A stretch of DNA of 64,000 bases, from contig NZ_CP128595.1 in the NCBI RefSeq assembly GCF_030444335.1, positions 1,674,001 to 1,738,000 on the forward strand, written 5' to 3'. Position 1 is the first letter of the stretch, and each line of letters opens with the position of its first letter. A model generated the notes under the pieces. It was not told the origin of the DNA. It saw nothing but the letters and a program-made list of their open reading frames with translations, and did no database searches. Both the position numbers and the translations under genes were made by a program. Below, one piece after another: positions 1-8,071 of this stretch. This DNA comes from Polaribacter huanghezhanensis. GTDB lineage: Bacteria > Bacteroidota > Bacteroidia > Flavobacteriales > Flavobacteriaceae.

Positions 1-226
1 CCGGAGTGTAAATAGTTCTTATATGTTCTTTTCCTTTAGAATCCCGCATAAAACTTCTTAATACACCAGTTTTTAAGATATAGAAGTTTGTAGGGATTTC
101 TCCAAGACTTACAATAACATCACCTTTTTTAAAAGATTTTAATTGGATGTACGATTCAAAAATTTGCCTAGATTTTTTTGATAAATCAGGCGAATATGCG
201 CTTAAAAATTTAGAAACAAAATTCAT
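1..226 (-). CDS. Crp/Fnr family cyclic-nucleotide-binding regulator (partial, N-terminal 75 residues)
   Basis: The reverse strand reads from an ATG at 226 without a stop to the window edge, so the C-terminal part is missing. The 75 visible residues begin MNFVSKFLSAYSPDL and contain FKKGDVIVSLGEIPTNFYIL followed by KTGVLRSF, the typical beta-roll start of a cyclic-nucleotide-binding domain (Crp/Fnr group). The effector-binding arginine region and any helix-turn-helix lie outside the window, so a DNA-binding role is inferred from the family. Only 4 nt separate it from the stop of the upstream WbqC-type gene, so it is probably the last visible gene of the parA-parB-dapB-lepB run. Confidence 0.75.
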   Translation of the reverse strand, partial: MNFVSKFLSAYSPDLSKKSRQIFESYIQLKSFKKGDVIVSLGEIPTNFYILKTGVLRSFMRDSKGKEHIRTIYTP

Positions 227-230
227 GCTA

Positions 231-857
231 TTATTTTGATTCACCCAAAGTTAAAGTATTATTTTCTAAAAAACTAATAGTATTTGGTCCTTCCATAAAT
301 AATAAATCTAAAATAGAAAGGTTTTTTAGAAACCCAAATTTGTCATCAAAAGTCTGAATATAGGTTTTAAAATTACAATTATGTTCTTGTTTTGCATTGG
401 CTAATAAACGATAATCATTTTTGGCATCAAGTTGATATTCTGCGGTCTTTTTATATTCTTGATTTATTTGTAAAGCATCCGTAATAAAAAGATACGTGTC
501 AGTATTTACGTCTAATAAGTATTTGTATTTTTTTGATAAAATGGGTAGTAAATCATCTTCGTAAAATTCAAAAAAAGGGGAGTTTCGATACGCAATTTGT
601 ATCGATTTTAAATGCTGACTTTGCCAAGAAACCGTATTGTCTACTAAAGTGTCTTTTGTCTTTTTTTTAGATGAAGTTGAAGTGTGTTTTACAGGAATGT
701 TTAGTAATTGTTTTCCGTTTGGGCCATAAATATAGCACCGATTTCTATAGGTTTGCTTCTGATAATTGTCTTCTGTTTCAAAAAGTACTTCGTCTGAATT
801 TACAATCGCAATATATTGCGAAATAGGAGAGAAGTAAGTTGGTAAAAACAACGACAT
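231..857 (-). CDS. WbqC-family protein
   Basis: This 208-residue protein matches the WbqC family by its opening (LFLPTYFSPISQYIAI, with YFSP in the position of the family's N-terminal motif), by the central LLNIPVKH segment, and by IAYRNSPFFEFYEDDL. WbqC-like proteins occur in O-antigen clusters and are also common as single genes in Bacteroidota; the biochemical role is not settled. No signal peptide or membrane segment is seen, so it is probably cytoplasmic. Its ATG directly follows the stop codon of lepB (no gap), which suggests translational coupling. Many flavobacterial genomes keep this gene beside lepB and dapB (recalled, not checked here). Confidence 0.8.
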   Translation of the reverse strand: MSLFLPTYFSPISQYIAIVNSDEVLFETEDNYQKQTYRNRCYIYGPNGKQLLNIPVKHTSTSSKKKTKDTLVDNTVSWQSQHLKSIQIAYRNSPFFEFYEDDLLPILSKKYKYLLDVNTDTYLFITDALQINQEYKKTAEYQLDAKNDYRLLANAKQEHNCNFKTYIQTFDDKFGFLKNLSILDLLFMEGPNTISFLENNTLTLGESK

Positions 858-2462
858 TTATTTGGTTACTTTTTTCTTTTTACGGTAATAATTTATTACA
901 AAATAACCCATTAAAACTACTAAAAAAGCTTTAAAATAAGAAACTGGTTCTCCGCTTCCACCAACAGTTGTAAACATTCTGTCCCAACGAATAGAAGCTA
1001 ATTTTGCAAATCCTTTTGCATTTGGATCCCAACTTAACCAAATAAAAACTGGTTTTCCAACCACATGATCAAACGGAACATAACCCCAATAACGTGCGTC
1101 TAAAGAGTTTTGTCTGTTGTCTCCCATCATCCAATAATAATCTTGTTTAAAGGTGTAAGAAGTGATTTTTTTACCATTTAAATAATAGTTGTTGCCAACG
1201 ATTGATAAATTATTACGCTCGTATCTTCTTATGATTTGCTCATAAAAAGGCATCGATTTTTCATTTAATTCAACTTTATCTCCTTTTTTAGGAATATAAA
1301 TTGGGCCATAATTATCTTGACTCCATAAATAGTATGGACTGTGCGGAAATAAATCTTTGTTAAATGTTCCTTTAGGTTCTAATTTTTTTACAACACTTTT
1401 TACAATTGGATTGTTTTTAATGAGAGCAGCTTCTTCATCCGTTAAATTTAAAAGAAATTCTCCTTTCTCATTTGTAACTAAATTACCATTTCTATCTCTA
1501 TAAGCTTCTCTAATATTATATCTATTTAATGCTCCTCTACTAAATTGTTTTCCCCCGGTATTAACAGCAAATATATATTGAGTTTTTGCTCTGTCTGGCA
1601 ACACCGTTCTTTTTCCATTTATAAATACATAACCATCTCTTACCTCTAAAGAATCTCCAGGAATACCAACTGCACGTTTTACATAATTGGTTTTTTTGTC
1701 GATTGGTTTGTATGTAAATTTTCCAGAATGATCTCCCCACATTAAATTTAAAGAATCCGCAGGCCAACTAAATACAACAATATCGTTGCGTTTAATTTTT
1801 TGAATTCCTGGCAAACGCATATACGGAAGCGATAATTTGTTTAAAATCGAATTTTTATCTTTAGAATTTGAGAGGTACGATTTTCCTAAGAAAGGCAAGG
1901 TGTCATGAACCATTGGAGCAGCAACTGTTGTCATCGGAACTCTTGCTCCGTAATGAAACTTACTTACAAATAAGAAGTCGCCAACATACAATGTTTTCTC
2001 TAATGATGATGTAGGAATTGTGTATGGCTGCATAAAATAAGTATGCACCAAGGTAGCTGCAATAATTGCAAAAGTGATAGAACTAATCCATTCTCCAAGC
2101 GCACTTCTTGGCTCTAAACTTCGGTCTTTTACATATTCGTTTTTAGAAAAATAATTGATGTAAAATAAATAAAAGCCTAAAGTTGCAATGGCAAGAATTG
2201 TATCTGGTTTTTTATGATGACTAAAACTTCTACAGGTTTCTACCCAAATTATTGGAAACATTAATAAGTTTACAATTGGAATAAACAATAAGATTGTCCA
2301 CCATTTTGGTCGATTTATAATTTGCATTAATACAATTGCGTTGTAAATTGGTACAATTGCTTCCCAAGCTTTTCTTCCAGCTTTTATGTATAATTTCCAA
2401 GTAGCTAAAAAGTGGATTGCTTGTATTGCTAAAAAGAATAAAAACCATTCTGTAAATGTCAT
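858..2462 (-). CDS. lepB: Signal peptidase I
   Basis: Signal peptidase I removes signal peptides from exported proteins at the inner membrane. The protein has 534 residues, longer than the usual 250-350. An extra N-terminal block of several hydrophobic helices (about residues 1-105) precedes the peptidase part, followed by a membrane anchor at about 125-145. The Ser/Lys dyad is visible: Ser153 in YTIPTSSLEKTL and Lys262 in YVKRAVGIPGD. The late family box MMGDNRQNSLDARYWGYVP spans about 445-462. A long insert lies between the Lys box and this box, as is usual in Bacteroidota. A last helix (about 510-526) ends in a lysine-rich tail. It sits between dapB and the WbqC gene on the minus strand. 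Confidence 0.95.
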   Translation of the reverse strand: MTFTEWFLFFLAIQAIHFLATWKLYIKAGRKAWEAIVPIYNAIVLMQIINRPKWWTILLFIPIVNLLMFPIIWVETCRSFSHHKKPDTILAIATLGFYLFYINYFSKNEYVKDRSLEPRSALGEWISSITFAIIAATLVHTYFMQPYTIPTSSLEKTLYVGDFLFVSKFHYGARVPMTTVAAPMVHDTLPFLGKSYLSNSKDKNSILNKLSLPYMRLPGIQKIKRNDIVVFSWPADSLNLMWGDHSGKFTYKPIDKKTNYVKRAVGIPGDSLEVRDGYVFINGKRTVLPDRAKTQYIFAVNTGGKQFSRGALNRYNIREAYRDRNGNLVTNEKGEFLLNLTDEEAALIKNNPIVKSVVKKLEPKGTFNKDLFPHSPYYLWSQDNYGPIYIPKKGDKVELNEKSMPFYEQIIRRYERNNLSIVGNNYYLNGKKITSYTFKQDYYWMMGDNRQNSLDARYWGYVPFDHVVGKPVFIWLSWDPNAKGFAKLASIRWDRMFTTVGGSGEPVSYFKAFLVVLMGYFVINYYRKKKKVTK

Positions 2463-2550
2463 AATTTGTGTTTTTTGATTGTTTTCTTATTAGAAAACGT
2501 CATCGTAATATTAGTTTATTAGTTCGTTTTACTGAAAAATGTTACATTCT

Positions 2551-3252
2551 TTAACCTATGTTTAACACATCTTTCATTGTAAAAACGCCTTTTTTATTTA
2601 GAATCCATTCTGCAGCAATCACTGCTCCCAAAGCAAATCCTTTTCTATTATGTGCTGTGTGTTTTATCTCAATTGCATCAACTTCTGATGCGTAATTTAC
2701 AATATGTGTACCTGGAACATCGGCAATTCTTTTAGAAGTTATAGGAACAATTTCTTCGGATGTTTCTCCGTCTAATTTCCATGATGTTTTAGAACTATTT
2801 TCTATAATTCCTTCTGCCAATGTAATTGCTGTTCCGCTTGGTGCATCTAGTTTTTGTGTGTGATGAATTTCTTCTAAAGAGATTTTATAATCACTTAAAG
2901 AATTCATCATTTTTGCCAATTGCTTGTTGAGTTCAAAAAAAATATTGACTCCGATGCTAAAGTTTGATGCATAGATAAAAGCGCCATTTTTATCTTTACA
3001 TAAAGCAACAATTTTATCATATTTTTCTAGCCAACCAGTTGTTCCAGAAATTACAGGAACTTGGTGTTCAATACAATTCGAAATGTTGTTGAAAGCAGAA
3101 TTTGATACACTAAAATCGATAGCAACATCCGCAGTTTTTATATCATAAGAACTATCAGAACTTGTTTTAAGCACAATTTCATGCCCTCTTTGTAAAGCAA
3201 TTTTCTCAATTTCTTTACCCATCCTTCCGTATCCTAATAAAGCTATTTTCAT
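2551..3252 (-). CDS. dapB: 4-hydroxy-tetrahydrodipicolinate reductase
   Basis: DapB reduces the dihydrodipicolinate precursor with NAD(P)H in the diaminopimelate/lysine pathway in the cytoplasm. The Rossmann nucleotide site GYGRMG is at residues 7-12. The substrate-binding and catalytic stretch EEIHHTQKLDAPSGTA carries His130/His131 and Lys134, matching the family HH-x2-K-x-DAPSGT signature. At 233 residues it is slightly short but of normal family size and complete. The start at 3252 is 1 nt from the stop of the DUF5683 gene upstream, in the same tightly packed operon, which feeds cell-wall precursor synthesis next to lepB and parAB. Confidence 0.96.
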   Translation of the reverse strand: MKIALLGYGRMGKEIEKIALQRGHEIVLKTSSDSSYDIKTADVAIDFSVSNSAFNNISNCIEHQVPVISGTTGWLEKYDKIVALCKDKNGAFIYASNFSIGVNIFFELNKQLAKMMNSLSDYKISLEEIHHTQKLDAPSGTAITLAEGIIENSSKTSWKLDGETSEEIVPITSKRIADVPGTHIVNYASEVDAIEIKHTAHNRKGFALGAVIAAEWILNKKGVFTMKDVLNIG

Positions 3253-3253
3253 C

Positions 3254-3844
3254 TTAAAAAGAATATTTAAAGGTTAATCCAAATTTAGGAACCTCATAGG
3301 TTGTAGGATTGTACATCATTACCGGAGTGAATGTTAAATTATCGTTGGTGTTAAATTGCAATAAATGTGCATTTACACTTGCTTCAACGATTTGTAAAAC
3401 GTAAAAAACCACTGTGGTTAACAACGCTAAATCTCGATTACTTTTTAATGTTTTTTGTGCATTGATCAATCCGTTTCTAGAAATTAACAAAGAGCCATCG
3501 CCATTTGTAAACTCATCTTTTAAACCAGCTTCACGCATTTTAAATGCTGTTCTGTATCTATTATACTCTTTGTTATTATCCAAATACAAATAAATACTAG
3601 TTGCCATTGCTCCCCAAACAATTGGCGCTTTCCAATATTTCTTGTTGTAAATTTGTCCACCACCAGGAAAAATAGCGGAATAAAATGCTGCTTTTGATGG
3701 TGATAGCGGATTAAAATAATTGCTATTGATGTTAATTTTCCCTTTTATTTTAAGATCATCTACTTGCGTAGAATCTTTTTGTGCGCTTATAGAAAATGAT
3801 ATAAGTACAGATAAAAAGAAAAATATTTTTTTTAGTGATAACAC
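3254..3844 (-). CDS. DUF5683 domain protein, exported or membrane-anchored
   Basis: This is a 196-residue protein with an N-terminal signal peptide (LKKIFFFLSVLISFSISAQ, likely cleaved after about residue 22). It carries the Bacteroidota DUF5683 core (PSKAAFYSAIFPGGGQIYN, then KKYWKAPIVWGA) and a second hydrophobic segment near residues 140-155. Family function is unknown. The start codon is GTG at 3844: no in-frame ATG lies near, and the G is shared with the parB TAG stop (TAGTG), an overlap that implies coupled translation. It lies between parB and dapB, a common flavobacterial order (recalled). Confidence 0.8.
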   Translation of the reverse strand: MLSLKKIFFFLSVLISFSISAQKDSTQVDDLKIKGKININSNYFNPLSPSKAAFYSAIFPGGGQIYNKKYWKAPIVWGAMATSIYLYLDNNKEYNRYRTAFKMREAGLKDEFTNGDGSLLISRNGLINAQKTLKSNRDLALLTTVVFYVLQIVEASVNAHLLQFNTNDNLTFTPVMMYNPTTYEVPKFGLTFKYSF

Positions 3845-4731
3845 TACTTTAATAAGTTTTTTATTCGGTTAAAATCTTCTTCTGATTTAAAAGAAATTGA
3901 AATTTTTCCTTTTCCTTTTGCCGTTACATTTACATCAACTTTACTACCAAAAAAGGAATTTAATTCGGATAAAGATTCTTTTACAAAAGCAGGAGTTTTC
4001 TTTTTTGATTTTGCTGCAGTATTTCCTTCTTTTAGGTTCTTAACCAATTCTTCAGTTTGTCTTACAGACAATTTATCTTTGACAACTTTGGTGTAAATAT
4101 TCAATTGATTTTCAGAAGAATCAACATTGATTAATGCGCGTCCATGTCCCATTGAAATAAATCCATCTCGCATTCCGGTTTGGATAATTGGATCTAATTT
4201 TAACAATCGTAAATAGTTGGTTACGGTGGATCTTTTTTTACCAACTCGCACACTTAACTGTTCTTGTGTTAATTTTATTTCATCAATTAAGCGTTGATAA
4301 GAAAGTGCAACTTCTATCGGGTCTAAATTTTTCCGTTGGATGTTTTCTACCAATGCCATTTCTAGCATTTCTTGATCGTTGGCAAGTCTAATATAAGCCG
4401 GAACAGTAGTGTTTCCAACTAATTTTGAGGCTCTAAATCTACGTTCTCCAGAAACTAACTGGAATTTATTTCCCTCTAATTTACGAACGGTAATTGGCTG
4501 AATAACGCCTAGTTCTTTAATAGAATTGGCTAATTCAGTTAAAGCATCTTGGTCAAAATAAGTTCTAGGCTGAAAAGGATTTACTTCGATGTTTTCTAAC
4601 TCGATTTCTACAATGGTACCAACTAATTTGTCGGCATTTTTGTCTGAAACAGAATTAATGTCTGCCGAAGATTCTTTTAATAAAGCAGATAATCCTCTAC
4701 CTAAAGCTTGCTTTTTTGTTGCTTTTGCCAT
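3844..4731 (-). CDS. parB: ParB/Spo0J chromosome-partitioning protein
   Basis: ParB is a CTP-dependent DNA clamp that loads at parS sites and partitions the replication-origin region together with ParA. The 295-residue protein begins with the ParA-interacting segment KKQALGRGLSALL (6-18). The CTP/parS-loading motifs GERRFRA (about 95-101) and ENIQR (129-133) are intact, followed by the helix-turn-helix LTQEQLSVRVGKKRSTVTNYL and a C-terminal dimerisation domain. Its ATG overlaps the parA stop (TAATG) at 4731, so the pair is co-translated. No clear parS site was found within or next to the operon. Confidence 0.95.
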   Translation of the reverse strand: MAKATKKQALGRGLSALLKESSADINSVSDKNADKLVGTIVEIELENIEVNPFQPRTYFDQDALTELANSIKELGVIQPITVRKLEGNKFQLVSGERRFRASKLVGNTTVPAYIRLANDQEMLEMALVENIQRKNLDPIEVALSYQRLIDEIKLTQEQLSVRVGKKRSTVTNYLRLLKLDPIIQTGMRDGFISMGHGRALINVDSSENQLNIYTKVVKDKLSVRQTEELVKNLKEGNTAAKSKKKTPAFVKESLSELNSFFGSKVDVNVTAKGKGKISISFKSEEDFNRIKNLLK

Positions 4732-5495
4732 TATGCGTTTTTCTTAATAATTTCGTTTGCTAAACTTAAATAATTTACAGCACCTTTACTCGTCGCATCA
4801 TAAGCAATAATGCTTTCTCCGTAACTTGGAGCTTCTCCTAAACGTGTGTTTCTTCTAATAATTGTATCAAAAACCATCGAACTAAAGTGCTTTCGAACTT
4901 CTTCTACAACTTGATTAGAAAGGCGTAAACGAGAATCGAACATGGTTAATAATAATCCTTCGATATCTAAATTTGGATTGTGGATATTTTGTACACTTTT
5001 AATGGTGTTTAATAACTTTCCTAATCCTTCTAATGCAAAATATTCACACTGAATTGGAATGATAACCGAATCTGCTGCAACTAAAGAGTTTAACGTGATT
5101 AAACCTAAAGAAGGAGCACAATCAATTAAAATATAATCGTATTTGTTTTTTAATTTTGTGAGCGATTTTTGAAGCATGTATTCTCTTTGCTCTTTATCAA
5201 CTAACTCAATTTCTATCGCAACCAAATCTATGTGAGCGGGAACAATATCAACATTCGGTGACGTAGTTTTTTGGATCGCATCGTTTATAGAAGCAGTATG
5301 TTCTAAAACTTGATAGGTTCCAATTTCTACAACATCTACATCAATTCCCAAACCCGAAGAAGCATTTGCTTGAGGGTCAGCATCTATTAACAACACTTTC
5401 TTTTCTAAAACACCTAAAGAAGCGGCTAAGTTTACAGTGGTTGTTGTTTTACCAACACCGCCTTTTTGATTTGCAATTGCAATAATTTTAGTCAT
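4731..5495 (-). CDS. parA: ParA/Soj chromosome-partitioning ATPase
   Basis: ParA is a deviant-Walker P-loop ATPase that binds nucleoid DNA and works with ParB in chromosome segregation. At 254 residues it is the small chromosomal type without an N-terminal HTH. The deviant Walker A KGGVGKTTTT starts at residue 11, with signature lysines at 11 and 16. LLIDADPQANASSGLG and DYILIDCAPSLGL (Walker B) follow. It is the first gene of the minus-strand parA-parB-DUF5683-dapB-lepB run. The nearest upstream gene is pepD, whose terminator lies at 5643-5671, so a promoter is expected in 5496-5640; I saw no good TAnnTTTG match there. Confidence 0.95.
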   Translation of the reverse strand: MTKIIAIANQKGGVGKTTTTVNLAASLGVLEKKVLLIDADPQANASSGLGIDVDVVEIGTYQVLEHTASINDAIQKTTSPNVDIVPAHIDLVAIEIELVDKEQREYMLQKSLTKLKNKYDYILIDCAPSLGLITLNSLVAADSVIIPIQCEYFALEGLGKLLNTIKSVQNIHNPNLDIEGLLLTMFDSRLRLSNQVVEEVRKHFSSMVFDTIIRRNTRLGEAPSYGESIIAYDATSKGAVNYLSLANEIIKKNA

Positions 5496-5642
5496 TAAAA
5501 TATCGGATTATATAAAAAGTAAAAATACAATTATTTGTCGTTAATTAAAATCAAAGATGTTAACAAAATAATAAAAATATAACAATATGCAAATCAAAAA
5601 CTTATGTTTATTTTATTGAAGATAATAAACATTATAAGGCGT

Positions 5643-5671
5643 AAAAAAACCGTTGAGTTATCAACGGTTTT
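5643..5671 (-). terminator. Rho-independent terminator of pepD
   Basis: An 11-bp perfect stem (5646-5656 with 5661-5671, loop of 4) is followed on the minus strand by seven T residues (complement of 5643-5649). It sits 12 nt beyond the pepD stop codon and separates pepD from parA. Confidence 0.85.
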
Positions 5672-5682
5672 CTGATTGAGTT

Positions 5683-7146
5683 TTATTCTTTTTTAGGAAT
5701 ATTTTTAAGTATTTCTTGTAAGAATTTCCAAATTTTTTGGGTTGATGAAATGCTTGCTCTTTCGTCTGGAGAATGTGCTCCTAAAATTGTTGGTCCAAAA
5801 GAAACCATGTCCATTTCTGGGTAATTCTGACCTAAAATTCCACATTCTAACCCAGCATGACAAGCAGCTATTTTTGCTTTTTCTCCGTGTAGTTTTTCAT
5901 ATAAATTATCTAAAATTTTTAAAATTTCTGAATTGATATTTGGCAACCAACCAGGATATTCTCCAGAGAAAGTAACGTCAAATCCAGCCAATTCAAAAGC
6001 AGCACGAATGGAATTTGCCAAGTCTATTTTATTGCTTTCTGAGGAAGAGCGCGTTAAACAATTCACTAAAATTTCTCCGTCTTTTACAACAACTTTTGCA
6101 ATATTATTTGAAGTTTCTACCAAATCTTTAATGTCTGGACTCATTCTGTAAACTCCGTTTAATGTAGCATAAACCGATTTTATAAATCCTTCTTGAACAC
6201 CTAATTCCATTACTTTTTCTGGAGGATTTACTTCAGAAATCTCAATAGATAAATTAGGCTCAATAGTTTTAAATTCGGCGTAAATACTGTTGATTAATTC
6301 ATTCATTTCAAAAAAGAAAGGTTCTTTTGAAACGGTATCAATTACAACCGTTGCTTCGCTTTCTCTAGGAATTGCATTGCGTAAACTTCCTCCATTTATT
6401 TCTGAAACTCGCAAACCAAAATTTTCAAAACCATCAAACAAAATACGATTCATTATTTTATTTGCATTTCCTAATCCTTTGTGAATATCCATTCCAGAAT
6501 GTCCGCCGTTTAATCCGTTTACAGAAATCGTAAATGCTAATGTATTTTCAGAAATTGCTTCTTCAGAATAGCTTCTTTTTGCTGTAACATCAATTCCGCC
6601 AGCACAACCCATTCCAATTTCATCATCTTCTTCAGTATCTAGATTTAATAGAATTTCTCCGTCTAAATATCCAGCTTCTAATCCCATTGCACCTGTCATT
6701 CCAGTTTCTTCATCAATGGTAAATAAGGCTTCAATTGCAGGGTGTGCTATTGTTGTAGATTCTAAAACACTCATAATTGCAGCAACTCCTAAGCCGTTAT
6801 CTGCACCTAAAGTGGTGCCTTTTGCAGTTACCCAATCGCCATCAACATACATTTCGATTCCTTGCGTATCAAAATCAAAATCAGTATCAGAATTTTTTTG
6901 ATGTACCATGTCTAAGTGACTTTGCATCACGATTGTTTTTCTGTTTTCAAATCCAGCAGTTGCCCGTTTTTTAATGATGACATTTCCAACAGGATCTACA
7001 ACAGTTTCTAATTTTAGTTTTTTACCAAAATCAACTATAAAAGCAATGACTCTTTCTTCTTTTTTTGAAGGTCTTGGGACAGTGTTTAAGTCTGCAAAAT
7101 TCTTCCAAACAGCTTTTGGTTCTAAGTTTTTTATTTCTGAGTTCAT
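5683..7146 (-). CDS. pepD: Aminoacyl-histidine dipeptidase (M20 family metallopeptidase)
   Basis: This is a cytoplasmic di-zinc dipeptidase of the PepD/M20C type, hydrolysing Xaa-His and other dipeptides. It has 487 residues, close to the family length of 480-490. Metal-site motifs appear in order: HLDMVHQKN (His ligand), LGADNGLG (bridging Asp), DEETGMTGA (catalytic Glu and Glu ligand), NLDTEEDDE (Asp ligand) and the late GAHSPDE (His ligand). The dimerisation 'lid' domain lies between, starting around GGHSGMDIHKG. It is a single gene with its own promoter-like element at 7167-7174 and its own terminator at 5643-5671. Confidence 0.93.
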   Translation of the reverse strand: MNSEIKNLEPKAVWKNFADLNTVPRPSKKEERVIAFIVDFGKKLKLETVVDPVGNVIIKKRATAGFENRKTIVMQSHLDMVHQKNSDTDFDFDTQGIEMYVDGDWVTAKGTTLGADNGLGVAAIMSVLESTTIAHPAIEALFTIDEETGMTGAMGLEAGYLDGEILLNLDTEEDDEIGMGCAGGIDVTAKRSYSEEAISENTLAFTISVNGLNGGHSGMDIHKGLGNANKIMNRILFDGFENFGLRVSEINGGSLRNAIPRESEATVVIDTVSKEPFFFEMNELINSIYAEFKTIEPNLSIEISEVNPPEKVMELGVQEGFIKSVYATLNGVYRMSPDIKDLVETSNNIAKVVVKDGEILVNCLTRSSSESNKIDLANSIRAAFELAGFDVTFSGEYPGWLPNINSEILKILDNLYEKLHGEKAKIAACHAGLECGILGQNYPEMDMVSFGPTILGAHSPDERASISSTQKIWKFLQEILKNIPKKE

Positions 7147-7166
7147 GGTGTTTATTTTTTGTGTTT

Positions 7167-7174
7167 CAAAAGTA
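7167..7174 (-). promoter_or_regulatory. -7 promoter element of pepD
   Basis: CAAAAGTA on the plus strand reads TACTTTTG on the minus strand, an exact match to the Bacteroidota sigma-A -7 consensus TAnnTTTG. It lies about 20 nt upstream of the pepD ATG. No TTG was found at the expected -33 position. Confidence 0.55.
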
Positions 7175-7215
7175 CTCTTTTACTCTTGTTCTATAAAATT
7201 AAAGTATTTAAAAGG

Positions 7216-7270
7216 TCTCGACTCCGCTCGACCAGACAAAGTATAAATGTCGCTTCGAGCGGAGTCGAGA
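7216..7270. repeat. 16-bp inverted repeat (REP-like, flavobacterial)
   Basis: Two 16-nt arms (7216-7231 and 7255-7270) are perfect reverse complements, built around CGACTCCGCTCG and CGAGCGGAGTCG, with a 23-nt spacer. The arms are much more GC-rich than the surrounding DNA. They lie in the gap between the nitroreductase gene and the pepD promoter region. GC-rich palindromes of this kind are scattered in flavobacterial genomes as repetitive extragenic elements (recalled). No T-tract follows on either strand, so it is not a classical terminator. Confidence 0.8.
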
Positions 7271-7294
7271 AGTATTTTTTAGTCCATCTAATTG

Positions 7295-7927
7295 TTAATT
7301 GATTTCGATAATGACTTCATCGGTATTTTTACGAACTTTTTTCAAGTCCTTCATAAAATCATCTTCGGCTCTAAAGCCAACAGGAATAACTAAAACTGAT
7401 TTTAAATTGTGTTTATCTAGGTTTAAAAGTGCATCATATTTTTCAGGAATAAATCCTTCCATCGGACAAGAATCAATATTTTCTGATGCCGCAACCGTCA
7501 TTAAATTTCCCAAAGCGATATAGGCCTGATTTGTCATCCAAGAATGTAAATCAACTTCAGATTTAGCATCCATATCATTTTTTAAATATTCTTTAAACGG
7601 ATTTATAATTTCATCGGGTGTATTTCTGATTTTCTTGACTAAAGAAAAATAATTTTCTACGTCTTCGCTAGACATATTTTTCTGAATGCAAAGGACTAAA
7701 ACATGAGACGCTTGTGAGATTTGTTGTTGATTCCAAGAATGTTTTACCAATTCTTCTTGTAGTTTTTTATTATGAACAATAACCATTTTTACCGGTTGTA
7801 ATCCGTAAGAAGTTGCGGTTAAATTAAACGCTTTTTTTAAAGTATTTATCTGTAAATCTGACAGTACTTTTGTAGCATCAAATTTTTTTGTTGCATACCG
7901 CCATTCTAAATTTTTTATAATACTCAT
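7295..7927 (-). CDS. NAD(P)H-dependent FMN nitroreductase family oxidoreductase
   Basis: The 210-residue protein belongs to the NfsB-type nitroreductase family. The opening MSIIKNLEWRYATKKFD contains the Arg-Tyr-Ala-Thr-Lys-Lys FMN-phosphate segment. ATSYGLQPVKMVIV and the C-terminal PMEGFIPEKYDALLNL and LVIPVGFRAEDD are further family blocks. Such enzymes reduce nitroaromatics, quinones or related substrates; the natural substrate is unknown. The start was set at the ATG at 7927 rather than the frame's earlier in-frame ATG at 7957: that extension lies upstream of the probable promoter (7946-7953) and adds ten residues unlike the family. Confidence 0.88.
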   Translation of the reverse strand: MSIIKNLEWRYATKKFDATKVLSDLQINTLKKAFNLTATSYGLQPVKMVIVHNKKLQEELVKHSWNQQQISQASHVLVLCIQKNMSSEDVENYFSLVKKIRNTPDEIINPFKEYLKNDMDAKSEVDLHSWMTNQAYIALGNLMTVAASENIDSCPMEGFIPEKYDALLNLDKHNLKSVLVIPVGFRAEDDFMKDLKKVRKNTDEVIIEIN

Positions 7928-7945
7928 TCTGTCTTTTTTACTGAA

Positions 7946-7953
7946 CAAAAGTA
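7946..7953 (-). promoter_or_regulatory. -7 promoter element of the nitroreductase gene
   Basis: The minus strand reads TACTTTTG, an exact TAnnTTTG match, 18 nt upstream of the ATG at 7927. At the expected -33 distance (19 nt further) the minus strand reads CTG at 7975-7973, two of three bases of the TTG consensus. The position supports the start at 7927. Confidence 0.55.
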
Positions 7954-8071
7954 CCATAAATTCAATTTAATACAGAAGATCCTTCATTAGATTTAATAAT
8001 CTTTATATAGATTTTTTCTTTACTCAATTTTTTTTTCTAAATTGATTGGCGAAAAAGAAAAATATTTAGCT

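Noticed and set aside
5496..5640. Search for parS or a clear promoter next to parA
   Set aside because: No CACGTG-type palindrome or exact TAnnTTTG was found in this AT-rich gap.
8042..8071. TTG extension of the DUF2851 gene
   Set aside because: Family members begin at the MKEDFLHY ATG; the extension is lysine-rich and unsupported.
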